64,000 nt of DNA from Rhizobium sp. BK602 (GTDB lineage Bacteria > Pseudomonadota > Alphaproteobacteria > Rhizobiales > Rhizobiaceae). The notes beneath the pieces were generated by a model. The model ran no database searches. It saw nothing but the letters and a program-made list of their open reading frames with translations, and was not told the DNA's origin. Made by a program: the position numbers and the translations under genes. How positions within the stretch are numbered: position 1 is the stretch's first letter; every line of letters begins with the position of its first letter. This document shows positions 32,683 to 40,474 of this stretch, in pieces. The stretch is from positions 372,001-436,000 of the forward strand of contig NZ_JACIBC010000004.1 of assembly GCF_014195095.1 (NCBI RefSeq), read 5' to 3'.

Positions 32683-33683
32683 GGGCGGGCCTCCCGGCGA
32701 CGGGCGAAATAGGCCGCCGCCGTTCCATAGATCCCCTTTGGCGCGAACAGCACCACGAGGATCAGCAGCAGGCCGACGATGGTCAGCCAGTGAAAGGGAT
32801 TGGCGGCCGAGACATAATCCTCGAACAGCATGAAGATCAAGGTGCCGGCGAGCGCCCCGAACAGCGAGCCGGTGCCACCGAGCACGAGCATGACGAGGGC
32901 TTCGGCCGATTGCGTGAAGGAGAGACTGTCGAGACCGACCACCTGGGTCGAGATCGCGTTCAACGCGCCGCCGGTACCGGCGACGGCACCCGAAATCACA
33001 TACATCTTGATCAGCGCCGCCTTGGGCGAGGCCCCCATGGCGCGGATACGCAGCGGGTCCTGCCGGATGCCGCGGCAGAGCATGCCGAACGGCGAACGCA
33101 CGAGGATGCGCAGCAGGACGAGCACCACCAGCAGCAGCGCCACGCCATAGAAATAGGCCGTATGCCCATAGAGGTCGAATTCGAACAGGCCGAACAGCGG
33201 ATCGGTGGAAATGCCGGACAGTCCGTCACTGCCGCCCGTCCAGCTCGATGCCTTGTTGGCGAATTCGTGGAAGAGATAGATCAGCGCGATCGACAGCACG
33301 AGCTGCGGCAGGCCATGGGCTCTGAGAATGACGATGCCGCAGACCAGCCCCGCGACCGCGCCGGCGACGATGCCGACCAGCGTCATGACGAGAGGATCGC
33401 TGATGCCGTAATGCGCCGAGGCGATGCCGGCCGCATAGGCGCCGGCGCCGAACAGGGCTGCGTGACCGAGCGTCGCCACGCCGCAATAACCGGTAACAAG
33501 GTCGAGCGACAGGACGAGCAGGGCGATGGCGATCAGCCGGGTCAGCAGGGCGAGGTTGTCGGGAAACAGCAGGTAACCGGCAGCGGCCAGAACGATGATG
33601 ACCGCGACGGCGGTCGCATCGCGTCCGAAGGCACGGCGATTGCTCGCCGCCGCCACAGCATCTCTCTCCAGGGTCAGCGCCAT
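32679..33683 (-). CDS. Branched-chain amino acid type ABC transporter permease, LivM-like
   Basis: A 334-residue permease with about nine hydrophobic segments, including TGYCGVATLGHAALFGAGAYAAG, the LivM signature, and the cytoplasmic loop RSPFGMLCRGIRQDPLRIRAMG. The chain ends with a helix and the short basic tail ARRREARP. It starts one base after the LivH-like stop. It pairs with that permease to form the channel of the importer. Confidence 0.92.
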   Translation of the reverse strand: MALTLERDAVAAASNRRAFGRDATAVAVIIVLAAAGYLLFPDNLALLTRLIAIALLVLSLDLVTGYCGVATLGHAALFGAGAYAAGIASAHYGISDPLVMTLVGIVAGAVAGLVCGIVILRAHGLPQLVLSIALIYLFHEFANKASSWTGGSDGLSGISTDPLFGLFEFDLYGHTAYFYGVALLLVVLVLLRILVRSPFGMLCRGIRQDPLRIRAMGASPKAALIKMYVISGAVAGTGGALNAISTQVVGLDSLSFTQSAEALVMLVLGGTGSLFGALAGTLIFMLFEDYVSAANPFHWLTIVGLLLILVVLFAPKGIYGTAAAYFARRREARP

Positions 33684-33684
33684 A

Positions 33685-34548
33685 TCACTTCATCCTTCCG
33701 GCAAGACCGCGCGGGAAGACGCAGATGATGGCAATGACGGCGAGATAGAAAAAGAACTCGCCATATTCCGGCATCAGATAACGGCCGGTCGTATCGATGC
33801 AGCCGAGGACGAGGCAGGCCAGCAGCGCGCCTGAGATCGAACCGGCGCCGCCAACCGAGACCACAACGAGAAAGGTCACCATGTAGCGCAGCGCATAATA
33901 GGGCTCGACCGGCAGGAGTTCGGCACCGATGACCCCGCCGAAGGCCGCAAGCCCGACGGCCGCGGCGAAACTGACGGCATAGACGATCTCTGTGCGTACC
34001 CCGAGAGCCGCCGCCATCGCCGCATTGTCGACGGAGGCGCGAAGCTTCACCCCGAACGAGGTTCTCTCGATCGTGTACCAGAGCGCCAGGGCGACGATGA
34101 GGCCGCAGGCGATGGCGAAGATGCGATGCGTGCCGATGGTGCGAAAGCCGAGATCGACCGATCCTTGCAGGTCGGCCGGCAGCGGGATGGTCTTCAGCGT
34201 CGGGCCGAAGACATAATTGGCGATACCGATGATGCAGAAGGTGATGCCGATCGTCATCAGGACCTGCGTCAGCTCCGGCGCGCCGTAGATGCGGCGATAA
34301 AGCAAGCGCTCGATCGGAATCGAGATCATGACCGTGCCGACGACGGCGAGAAGAACAGCCGCCGCATATCCGAGACCGAGATCGCGCGCCGCGTAGGAGG
34401 CGATATAGCCGCCGATCATGGCGAAAGCGCCATGCGCCAGGTTGACGACGCGCATGAGGCCCATGGTGACCGAAAGACCGATCGAAATCACAAACAACAC
34501 CATGCCATAGGCAAGGGCGTCGACTGCTATGCTGAGCACGGTTTGCAT
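33685..34548 (-). CDS. Branched-chain amino acid type ABC transporter permease, LivH-like
   Basis: A 287-residue permease with eight or so hydrophobic segments, the LivH pattern GLSVTMGLMRVVNLAHGAFAMIGGY near the N-terminus and the coupling loop TSFGVKLRASVDNAAMAAALGV. The C-terminal LAVIAIICVFPRGLAGR is also conserved. It lies about 100 bp after the binding-protein gene on the same strand, and that gap may allow higher expression of the binding protein. Confidence 0.92.
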   Translation of the reverse strand: MQTVLSIAVDALAYGMVLFVISIGLSVTMGLMRVVNLAHGAFAMIGGYIASYAARDLGLGYAAAVLLAVVGTVMISIPIERLLYRRIYGAPELTQVLMTIGITFCIIGIANYVFGPTLKTIPLPADLQGSVDLGFRTIGTHRIFAIACGLIVALALWYTIERTSFGVKLRASVDNAAMAAALGVRTEIVYAVSFAAAVGLAAFGGVIGAELLPVEPYYALRYMVTFLVVVSVGGAGSISGALLACLVLGCIDTTGRYLMPEYGEFFFYLAVIAIICVFPRGLAGRMK

Positions 34549-34652
34549 GAAATGACCGGTCCGTTTGATCCTGGCTCTGCGTTAATCCTCTCGGCGGGAA
34601 CGGACGCAAATCGCCCGTTCGCCAAGGCGCGACAGGATTGACGCTAGGGCGC

Positions 34653-35825
34653 TTACTTTACCGCCGCCAGACCCGGATCGCCCTGCTTTTCGAATGTCTG
34701 GATTTCCTTGTTGTAGTAGCTGCCGTCCGCGGCCTTGGTGACCTCGCGCAGATAGATGTTCTGCGTGATATGCCGGCTTTCCGGATCGATGATCACCGGG
34801 CCGCGCGGGCTTGCCCAGGAGAGGCCTTTGACCGCATCGACGGCCTTTTGCGCATCCTGCTTGCCACCGGTCGCCTCGATCATCTTGTAGATGACATGCA
34901 TGCCGTCGAAGGCGCCGACCGCCGGGAAGGTCAACTCCGCCGGATTGCCGATCGCCTTGCCGGCCGCGGCGACGAAGGTCTTGTTTTCCGCAGAATCATG
35001 CGAGATGGCGTAGTGGAAGCTGGTCTGCATGCCGAGCGCGGCATCGCCCAGCGCCGGCAGGTCGGATTCCTGCGTCAGGTCGCCGGGCGCAAACAGCTTG
35101 ATGCCGGCAGCCTTCAGGCCGTTTTCATTATAGGCCTTGACGAAGCCGAGCGTGGTCGGGCCGGACGGCAGGAAGGCGAAGACGCCCTGCGCGCCGGAAT
35201 CCTTGATACGCTGCATGATCGGGCTGAAATCATTGGTCGACAGCGGCATGCGCACGGCCTCGACCACCTGGCCGCCCGCCTTTTCGAAACCCGTCTTGAA
35301 GGCATTTTCGGCGTCGACGCCGGGACCATAGTCGCTGACGACGGAGATGACTTTCTTCACGCCCGCATCATAGGCGACCTTGGCGATCGGCGTCGATGTC
35401 TGCCAGGTGGTAAACGAAGTCCGCACCACGAGCGGGCTCTTCGTCACGATCGCCGACGTCGCGGCGTTGAAAACCACCATCGGTACATTGGCCTGCTTGA
35501 GGATCGGCGTCACGGCCATCGCGTCGGGGGTGAAGTAGAAGCCCGCCAGATATTGCACATGCTCCTTGACCACCAGCTCCTGCGCCGAGGATTTCGACTG
35601 TGCCGGATCGGCCTGCGGCACATCGCGGTAGATCACCTCGACCTCATGACCGCCGACGCTCTTGCCGTTCAGCGCCATATAGGCATCGATGCCGGCCTTG
35701 AAATTCTTGCCCTGCAGGGCGAAAGGCCCCGAAAACGGCCCGATGACGCCGACCTTGATCGTGTCGGCATAGGCGGCGCTGCTGATGGCGATAGCCGCGA
35801 TCGCGGCCAGAATAACCCGTTTCAT
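34653..35825 (-). CDS. Periplasmic ligand-binding protein of Liv-type ABC importer
   Basis: A 390-residue periplasmic binding protein of the LivJ/K (type I Leu/Ile/Val) fold. A Sec signal peptide MKRVILAAIAAIAISSAAYA is followed by the mature start DTIKVGVIGPFSGPFALQGK. Later landmarks are the GSPL-like ligand loop region and YDAGVKKVISVVSDYGPG. It is first in the five-gene importer operon, which ends with the LivF-like ATPase. Its position beside the pca genes suggests an aromatic ligand such as protocatechuate (as for PcaM), but the fold alone would equally fit amino acids or amides. A PcaQ-like palindrome lies about 115 bp upstream. Confidence 0.9.
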   Translation of the reverse strand: MKRVILAAIAAIAISSAAYADTIKVGVIGPFSGPFALQGKNFKAGIDAYMALNGKSVGGHEVEVIYRDVPQADPAQSKSSAQELVVKEHVQYLAGFYFTPDAMAVTPILKQANVPMVVFNAATSAIVTKSPLVVRTSFTTWQTSTPIAKVAYDAGVKKVISVVSDYGPGVDAENAFKTGFEKAGGQVVEAVRMPLSTNDFSPIMQRIKDSGAQGVFAFLPSGPTTLGFVKAYNENGLKAAGIKLFAPGDLTQESDLPALGDAALGMQTSFHYAISHDSAENKTFVAAAGKAIGNPAELTFPAVGAFDGMHVIYKMIEATGGKQDAQKAVDAVKGLSWASPRGPVIIDPESRHITQNIYLREVTKAADGSYYNKEIQTFEKQGDPGLAAVK

Positions 35826-35940
35826 GATGTTTCCTCCCCCTGCCGGCCTGCTCCCCGGGCCGGCTTGCTTTGCGCATTTTCAGCCAATGCCAATCTGGCA
35901 TACGGAATGGTGATGTAAAATGAAATAAGGGCTCGCATTT

Positions 35941-35956
35941 ATAATTGTTCAGTTAT
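35941..35956. promoter_or_regulatory. Degenerate PcaQ/LysR-type box upstream of Liv-type operon
   Basis: ATAATTGTTCAGTTAT keeps the ATAA-N8-TTAT frame and T-N11-A spacing of the clear PcaQ box at 40452-40467 (ATAACC-N4-GGTTAT), with three differing positions. It lies in AT-rich DNA about 115 bp upstream of the binding-protein start. If real it would tie the importer to protocatechuate control. Confidence 0.35.
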
Positions 35957-36030
35957 GAATTATGGCAACAAAAGCTTAGGACGATCCCTCAGTTTTTGGA
36001 ATTGCCTCTCGATCAGAGTGTTGAACAAAA

Positions 36031-36045
36031 TAGCACCAGGTGCTA
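36031..36045. promoter_or_regulatory. Palindromic operator of toxin-antitoxin pair
   Basis: TAGCACC-A-GGTGCTA is a perfect 7-bp-arm palindrome ending 9 bp before the toxin ATG, where an autoregulatory antitoxin operator would be expected. Antitoxins of this helix-turn-helix type normally repress their own operon. Confidence 0.65.
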
Positions 36046-36054
36046 CATGCGATC

Positions 36055-36420
36055 ATGGTCGCACGGGTATTCAAAACAAGCTGGTTCAGCAAGGCCGCCC
36101 GCAAAGCGCATATTTCGGATAAGCATCTCGCGAACGCGATCAGACAAGTCGCGGAAGGCAAAGCCGATGATCTTGGAGGTGGCGTTTTCAAGAAGCGGTT
36201 AAATGACAATAGGCATCGATCGATCATATTGGCAAATGCCGGACGCTTCTGGGTTTACGAGTATCTGTTCGCCAAGCAGGGCCGGGCGAACATCGAAAAC
36301 GACGAATTGCTCAATTTCAGGAAGCTCGTCAAATCCTACGCCAGCCTTTCGGATGAGCAGCTTCGAAAGTTGATTGAAATCGGGCATTTCGTGGAGATCA
36401 GCGATGACAAAGATGCGTAA
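36055..36420 (+). CDS. RelE-like toxin of a type II toxin-antitoxin system
   Basis: A 121-residue basic protein of the RelE/HigB-like group that is paired with NadS-type antitoxins. It has VFKTSWFSKAARKAHISDKHLANAI at the N-terminus and the core FKKRLNDNRHRSIILANAGRFWVYEYLFAKQGRANI, which matches the Arg-rich strand and loop of RelE-fold mRNA interferases. The ATG at 36055 is placed just after the operator palindrome. The toxin gene comes first and overlaps the antitoxin by 17 bp, the order usual for HigBA/NadS-type pairs. Base composition is lower in GC than the neighbouring pca genes, consistent with acquisition by transfer. mRNA cleavage is inferred. Confidence 0.85.
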   Translation: MVARVFKTSWFSKAARKAHISDKHLANAIRQVAEGKADDLGGGVFKKRLNDNRHRSIILANAGRFWVYEYLFAKQGRANIENDELLNFRKLVKSYASLSDEQLRKLIEIGHFVEISDDKDA

Positions 36421-36727
36421 ATACAAAAGCGATGCTTTTGAGGCGATCCACAGCTCTGCCGAAGCCCTTTACACGGTGGGAGCAATCGACAAACAGACCT
36501 TGCGTTCCTTCGACAAGGATTGCCTGGTTATGCCCACGGAATTCGAGCCGGCGGAGATCAAGGCGCTTCGCGAGCAAAATCATGTGAGCCAGCCGATTTT
36601 TGCGCGCTATCTCAACACCAGCGAGTCGACCGTGCAGAAGTGGGAAAGCGGTGCCAAGCGACCAAGCGGCATGGCGTTGAAGCTGCTGTCGATCGTCAAG
36701 AAGCATGGCCTGGAAGTGCTGAACTGA
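36404..36727 (+). CDS. Helix-turn-helix antitoxin (NadS-like)
   Basis: A 107-residue DNA-binding antitoxin. The C-terminal half is an XRE/NadS-type helix-turn-helix: EIKALREQNHVSQPIFARYLNTSESTVQKWE, followed by SGAKRPSGMALKLLSIVKKHG. GGAGATC precedes the ATG inside the toxin reading frame. It should neutralise the upstream toxin and repress the pair through the palindrome at 36031-36045. It ends 14 bp from the convergent pcaB stop, so the pair sits exactly between the importer and the pca operon. Confidence 0.87.
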   Translation: MTKMRKYKSDAFEAIHSSAEALYTVGAIDKQTLRSFDKDCLVMPTEFEPAEIKALREQNHVSQPIFARYLNTSESTVQKWESGAKRPSGMALKLLSIVKKHGLEVLN

Positions 36728-36741
36728 GCAAAAGCAGGCGG

Positions 36742-37791
36742 TTAGATAGCTGTCCCCAGCCGCCTCACCTTCCCAATCAACTCCCGCGCCGTTCGCAGCG
36801 ACGCCGCCGTTGCCATCGCCATCGAAGGCAAGAGCAGCCATTCGAGCGTCCAGGCAGCACCCGAGCGCTCCTGCTCGTGCACCATGGACTGATGCATGCC
36901 GGAAAGCTGGACGGCATTGAAGCGGGCGAGCACCACCAGCGTTTCGGCGGCAACCGGGTTCTGCTTGTGCGGCATGGCCGAGGAACCGCCGCCGCCGGCA
37001 AGCTCGATTTCCTCGCCGGTCTGGGCCAGAAGCGCGACATCCTGGCCGATCTTGCCGAGGCTGCCCGAAATCAAGGAGAGCAGGCCGGCGAACTCGGCGA
37101 TCCCTCCCCGCTGGCTCTGCCATTGCGGTGCGTCGGTCAGGTCGAGTTCCTGCGCCAGCGATGCGCGGACGGCCGCGGCGTTCGATCCCAGTTTTTCCAG
37201 CGTGCCGACCGCGCCGCCGAACTGCAGGGGGAAGGTCTGTTGCGTCAACCGGTCGCGATAGGTCTCCAGAGGATCGCGCCAGGAGCGCAGCCGGTCGGAC
37301 ACGGTCATCGGAATGGCCGCCTGCATGCGGGTACGGCCCATAAGCCTGTTCGCACCCCATTGCTTGTCGAGCGTAGCGAGTGCCGCCGTCACCTGGGACA
37401 GACGGCCGGCGAACAGGAAGGCGACCGCCTTCAGGCGGATCATCAGGCTGGTGTCGATGACGTCCTGACTGGTGGCACCGACATGCACATGCTGCGCGGC
37501 CTCGCCGCCGACCGCCTTGCGCAACTGCCTGACAAGGTCGGGAATGACGACGCCGTCCGTGGCCGTCGCCGATTTCAGGCTGGCGATGTCGGGCTGGAAC
37601 GCCGCGCAGACATCGGCGATCTGCTCCGCTGACACCGCCGGAATGAGGCCATGCCGCGCCTCGGCCTTGGCGAGTGCCGCCTCGAAGGCAAGCATGGCGC
37701 GGATATCGGCTTGCGCCGAAAAATAGGCGGAAACCTCCTCGTCGCCGAGGAGGCCGGAGAGAAACGGATGGTCGAAGGCGAAAATGCTCAT
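36742..37791 (-). CDS. pcaB: 3-Carboxy-cis,cis-muconate cycloisomerase
   Basis: A 349-residue member of the fumarase/aspartase superfamily with the signature GGGSSAMPHKQNPVAAE near residue 255 and the upstream HVGATSQDVIDT region containing the catalytic His. It converts 3-carboxy-cis,cis-muconate to gamma-carboxymuconolactone, the second step after ring cleavage. It is the last gene of pcaDCHGB and begins 3 bp after pcaG. The length is close to rhizobial PcaB and shorter than the roughly 450 residues of Pseudomonas PcaB. Confidence 0.95.
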   Translation of the reverse strand: MSIFAFDHPFLSGLLGDEEVSAYFSAQADIRAMLAFEAALAKAEARHGLIPAVSAEQIADVCAAFQPDIASLKSATATDGVVIPDLVRQLRKAVGGEAAQHVHVGATSQDVIDTSLMIRLKAVAFLFAGRLSQVTAALATLDKQWGANRLMGRTRMQAAIPMTVSDRLRSWRDPLETYRDRLTQQTFPLQFGGAVGTLEKLGSNAAAVRASLAQELDLTDAPQWQSQRGGIAEFAGLLSLISGSLGKIGQDVALLAQTGEEIELAGGGGSSAMPHKQNPVAAETLVVLARFNAVQLSGMHQSMVHEQERSGAAWTLEWLLLPSMAMATAASLRTARELIGKVRRLGTAI

Positions 37792-37794
37792 GGC

Positions 37795-38409
37795 CTATAT
37801 ATCGAGGAAAACCGTTTCCTTGTCGCCCTGCAAATGCACGTCGAACGTATAGGTCGATCCCTCCTGGCTGGCGATCAGGGTGGCGACACGCTCGCGATGC
37901 TCGATGCGGGCAAGCAGCGGATCTTCCGCATTGGCCGCGGCCTCGTCCGGAAAATACATGCGCGTATGCAGGCCGATATTGATGCCGCGCGCCACGATCC
38001 AGAGAGTGATATGCGGCGCCATTTTGCGCCCGTCCTTGAAGGGGACGCGGCCGGGCTTCACCGTCTCGAAAGAAAAGACGCCATCGGTGGCGCTGGTCGG
38101 GCAGCGGCCCCAGCCGGTGAAATTGGGATCGGCCGTTCCCCGCATTTCCGAAGGGCTGTTGTAGAGCCCGGTGCTGTCGGCCTGCCATATCTCGATGACG
38201 GCATCCTTCACCGGCGCGCCGGCACCATCGATGATGCGGCCCTTGACCGTGATGCGTTCTCCCAGCGTCTTGTCGTTGACCATGGCCGTACCGAGGTCGA
38301 CATCGTAGACGCCGCCGATCTCGCTGTAGTTCGGCGTGAGGCCGATATGGACATAGGGACCGGCCGTCTGCGACGGCGTTTCCTTGAGGTAGCCGAGTTC
38401 CTGCACCAT
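37795..38409 (-). CDS. pcaG: Protocatechuate 3,4-dioxygenase alpha subunit
   Basis: A 204-residue alpha subunit of the intradiol dioxygenase. Typical features are TAGPYVHIGL near the N-terminus, GRIIDGAGAPVKDAVIEIWQAD, and IGLHTRMYFPDEAAANAEDPLL near the C-terminus. As expected, the alpha chain lacks the iron-binding Tyr/His set found in the beta chain, but it contributes to the active-site wall. Its ATG overlaps the pcaH stop by one base (TGATG), so the two subunits are coupled in translation. Confidence 0.96.
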   Translation of the reverse strand: MVQELGYLKETPSQTAGPYVHIGLTPNYSEIGGVYDVDLGTAMVNDKTLGERITVKGRIIDGAGAPVKDAVIEIWQADSTGLYNSPSEMRGTADPNFTGWGRCPTSATDGVFSFETVKPGRVPFKDGRKMAPHITLWIVARGINIGLHTRMYFPDEAAANAEDPLLARIEHRERVATLIASQEGSTYTFDVHLQGDKETVFLDI

Positions 38410-39158
38410 CAGTTCCCCTCCAGCCGGTTTTCGAACAGGGTCGAGCGCCGCCCGCGCAGCACGATATCGAATTTATAGGCGCGCGCATCCATCGGGATCG
38501 TATTGCCCCAGTCGAGCGGCGCAATCAGCTGCTCGATCGCCGCCTTGTCCGGGATCGTGCCGACGATCGGACATTTCCAGATCATCGGGTCGCCCTCGAA
38601 ATACATCTGCGTGATCAGCCGCTGAGCGAAGCCGTGGCCGAAGATCGAGAAATGGATATGCGCCGGCCGCCAGTCGTTGACGCCGTTCGGCCAGGGATAG
38701 GCGCCCGGCCGGATGGTGCGGAAGGCGTAGCGACCCTCGTCATCGGTGATGGCGCGGCCGCAACCGCCGAAATTCGGGTCGATGGCGGCGAGATAGGTTT
38801 CCTTCTTGTGGCGATACCGCCCGCCGGCATTGGCCTGCCAGAACTCCAGAAGCGCTCCCGGCACCGGCCGGTTGCGCTCGTCGAGCACGCGGCCATGCAC
38901 GATGATACGCTCGCCGATGGCGCTTTCGCCGGGTCTCGCGAAATTGTGGATCAGGTCATTGTCCAGTTCGCCGATGATCGAATGGCCGAAGACCGGGCCG
39001 GTGATTTCGGAGATCGTGCCGTCGAGAGATAGAAGCGCGCGCTGCGGCGAACGCAGCACCGAAGTCTTGTAGCCCGGCGTGAAGGCCGGCGCGTGCCAGG
39101 CGCGGTCGCGAGCGAAAAAGGCGCCCGTTTCGGGCCTGCTGTTGCTTTTGTCAGACAT
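38409..39158 (-). CDS. pcaH: Protocatechuate 3,4-dioxygenase beta subunit
   Basis: A 249-residue beta subunit that carries the Fe(III) site. The ligands are visible as Tyr in [13 protein letters not shown], Tyr in PGAYPWPNG and two His in [11 protein letters not shown]. With PcaG it cleaves protocatechuate between the hydroxylated carbons to 3-carboxy-cis,cis-muconate. The N-terminus [18 protein letters not shown] is typical of the beta chain. The gene follows pcaC by 12 bp in the operon. Confidence 0.97.
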   Translation of the reverse strand: MSDKSNSRPETGAFFARDRAWHAPAFTPGYKTSVLRSPQRALLSLDGTISEITGPVFGHSIIGELDNDLIHNFARPGESAIGERIIVHGRVLDERNRPVPGALLEFWQANAGGRYRHKKETYLAAIDPNFGGCGRAITDDEGRYAFRTIRPGAYPWPNGVNDWRPAHIHFSIFGHGFAQRLITQMYFEGDPMIWKCPIVGTIPDKAAIEQLIAPLDWGNTIPMDARAYKFDIVLRGRRSTLFENRLEGN

Positions 39159-39170
39159 ACTTGCCTCGCT

Positions 39171-39575
39171 TCAAGCCGCCTTCTCGGCGTCCATCTGTTC
39201 GAAAACCTGCTTTGCGATCTTGATCGCGTGATTGGCCGCCGGCACGCCGGCATAGATCGCCACATGCAGGAGCGCCTCGCAGATATCCTCACGCGTCGCG
39301 CCGGTATTGCTGGTGGCGCGGACATGCATGGCCACCTCCTCATCCTGGCCGAGTGCTGCCAGAAGCGCGATCGTGACGATCGAGCGCTCGCGCTTGCTGA
39401 GCGTCGGCCGCGACCAGACATGGCCCCAGGCGGCTTCGGTGATCAGCTCCTGGAACGGCCGGTCGAACTCCGTCGATCCCGCCTGCGCGCGGTCGACATG
39501 ACTGTCGCCGAGAACGGCGCGGCGTGTCGCCATGCCCTGGCGATAGCGCTCGGACGGAACGAGGGGTTCACTCAT
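39171..39575 (-). CDS. pcaC: 4-Carboxymuconolactone decarboxylase
   Basis: A 134-residue protein of the CMD/AhpD-like fold, the usual length for a stand-alone PcaC. Typical segments are ALGDSHVDRAQ, AWGHVWSRPTLSKRERSIVTIALLAALG and ATREDICEALLHVAIYAGVPAANHA. It decarboxylates gamma-carboxymuconolactone to beta-ketoadipate enol-lactone. Its ATG overlaps the pcaD stop by 4 bp (ATGA). It is not fused to PcaD as it is in some actinobacteria. Confidence 0.96.
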   Translation of the reverse strand: MSEPLVPSERYRQGMATRRAVLGDSHVDRAQAGSTEFDRPFQELITEAAWGHVWSRPTLSKRERSIVTIALLAALGQDEEVAMHVRATSNTGATREDICEALLHVAIYAGVPAANHAIKIAKQVFEQMDAEKAA

Positions 39576-40381
39576 GGGCTCTTGTCTCCCTGCAGGGCAA
39601 AATCGACGAAGGCGCGAATGACGGCCGTCAGCGCCTCGGGCTGTTCGACGCAGGGAATGTGCCCCGCATCCTTGATCACTTCATAGCGCGCATTCGGAAT
39701 GAGTTTTGCGGTCGACAATACCACCTCCGGCGGCGTCGAACCGTCCTGATCGCCGACGATGCAGATGGTCGGCACGGCGATCTTCTTGGCCGCCTCGGTG
39801 AGATCGGCGTCGCGCAGTGCCGCGCAGGTTGCCGCATAGCCCGCCGCCGGCTGCCGGATCAGCATGTTGCAATAGCCGGCGAAGGCCATGTTCTCAGGAC
39901 GACGGAAGGCAGGCGTGAACCAGCGCTCCATCACCGCATCGACGATCGATTCGATGCCATGCGCCTCCACCTGCGCGATGCGGGCATTCCAGCTCTCGAT
40001 CGTGCCGATCTTGTGCGCGGTGTCGCAGAGGATCAGCGCCCGCACCAGATCCGGGCGTCGCTGGTAGAGCGACTGGGCGATCAGTCCGCCGACCGACAGG
40101 CCGCAGATGACCGCATTCTTCACCGAGAGAAAATCGAGAAGCCCGGCAAGATCGTTGGCATGATCCTCGATCGCATAGGGCACCTGGCCGATATCGGAGA
40201 GGCCATGGCCGCGCTTGTCGTAGAGCACGATGGCGAAATCGCCAGCAAGGCGGACAATCACGTCGCGCCAGATGCGGAAATCCGTACCGAGCGAATTGGC
40301 AAAGACCAGCACCGGCTTGTCACCGGCAGCGCCGATGATCTGATAGTGAATCGTGACGTCGTTGATACGGGCGAACTGCAC
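39572..40381 (-). CDS. pcaD: 3-Oxoadipate enol-lactonase
   Basis: A 269-residue alpha/beta hydrolase. The nucleophile elbow is CGLSVGGLIAQ, the acid is in VGDQDGSTPPEV and the catalytic His in DAGHIPCVEQPEAL. It hydrolyses beta-ketoadipate enol-lactone to beta-ketoadipate. Translation starts at a GTG with GAGGAG correctly spaced upstream. It is the first gene of pcaDCHGB and is divergent from pcaQ; the PcaQ box lies about 70 bp before the start. Confidence 0.96.
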   Translation of the reverse strand: MQFARINDVTIHYQIIGAAGDKPVLVFANSLGTDFRIWRDVIVRLAGDFAIVLYDKRGHGLSDIGQVPYAIEDHANDLAGLLDFLSVKNAVICGLSVGGLIAQSLYQRRPDLVRALILCDTAHKIGTIESWNARIAQVEAHGIESIVDAVMERWFTPAFRRPENMAFAGYCNMLIRQPAAGYAATCAALRDADLTEAAKKIAVPTICIVGDQDGSTPPEVVLSTAKLIPNARYEVIKDAGHIPCVEQPEALTAVIRAFVDFALQGDKSP

Positions 40382-40451
40382 TGAAAATCTCCTCGACAGC
40401 GAGATTGAATGTTTAATCTGGTTAGGTAAAATGATATTTTATGGACTTCCG

Positions 40452-40467
40452 ATAACCATAAGGTTAT
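40452..40467. promoter_or_regulatory. PcaQ operator between pcaD and pcaQ
   Basis: ATAACC-ATAA-GGTTAT is a perfect palindrome matching the PcaQ box reported for Sinorhizobium (ATAACC-N4-GGTTAA) at all but the last base. It lies between the divergent pcaD and pcaQ genes and overlaps an alternative pcaQ ATG at 40466, so binding could both activate pcaD and repress pcaQ. Confidence 0.85.
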
Positions 40468-40474
40468 GAAAATC

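Noticed and set aside
37795-38524. A long Arg-rich minus-strand frame running from 38524 to 36398 across pcaG, pcaB and the antitoxin.
   Set aside because: It crosses three recognised genes in the wrong frame and has shadow composition.
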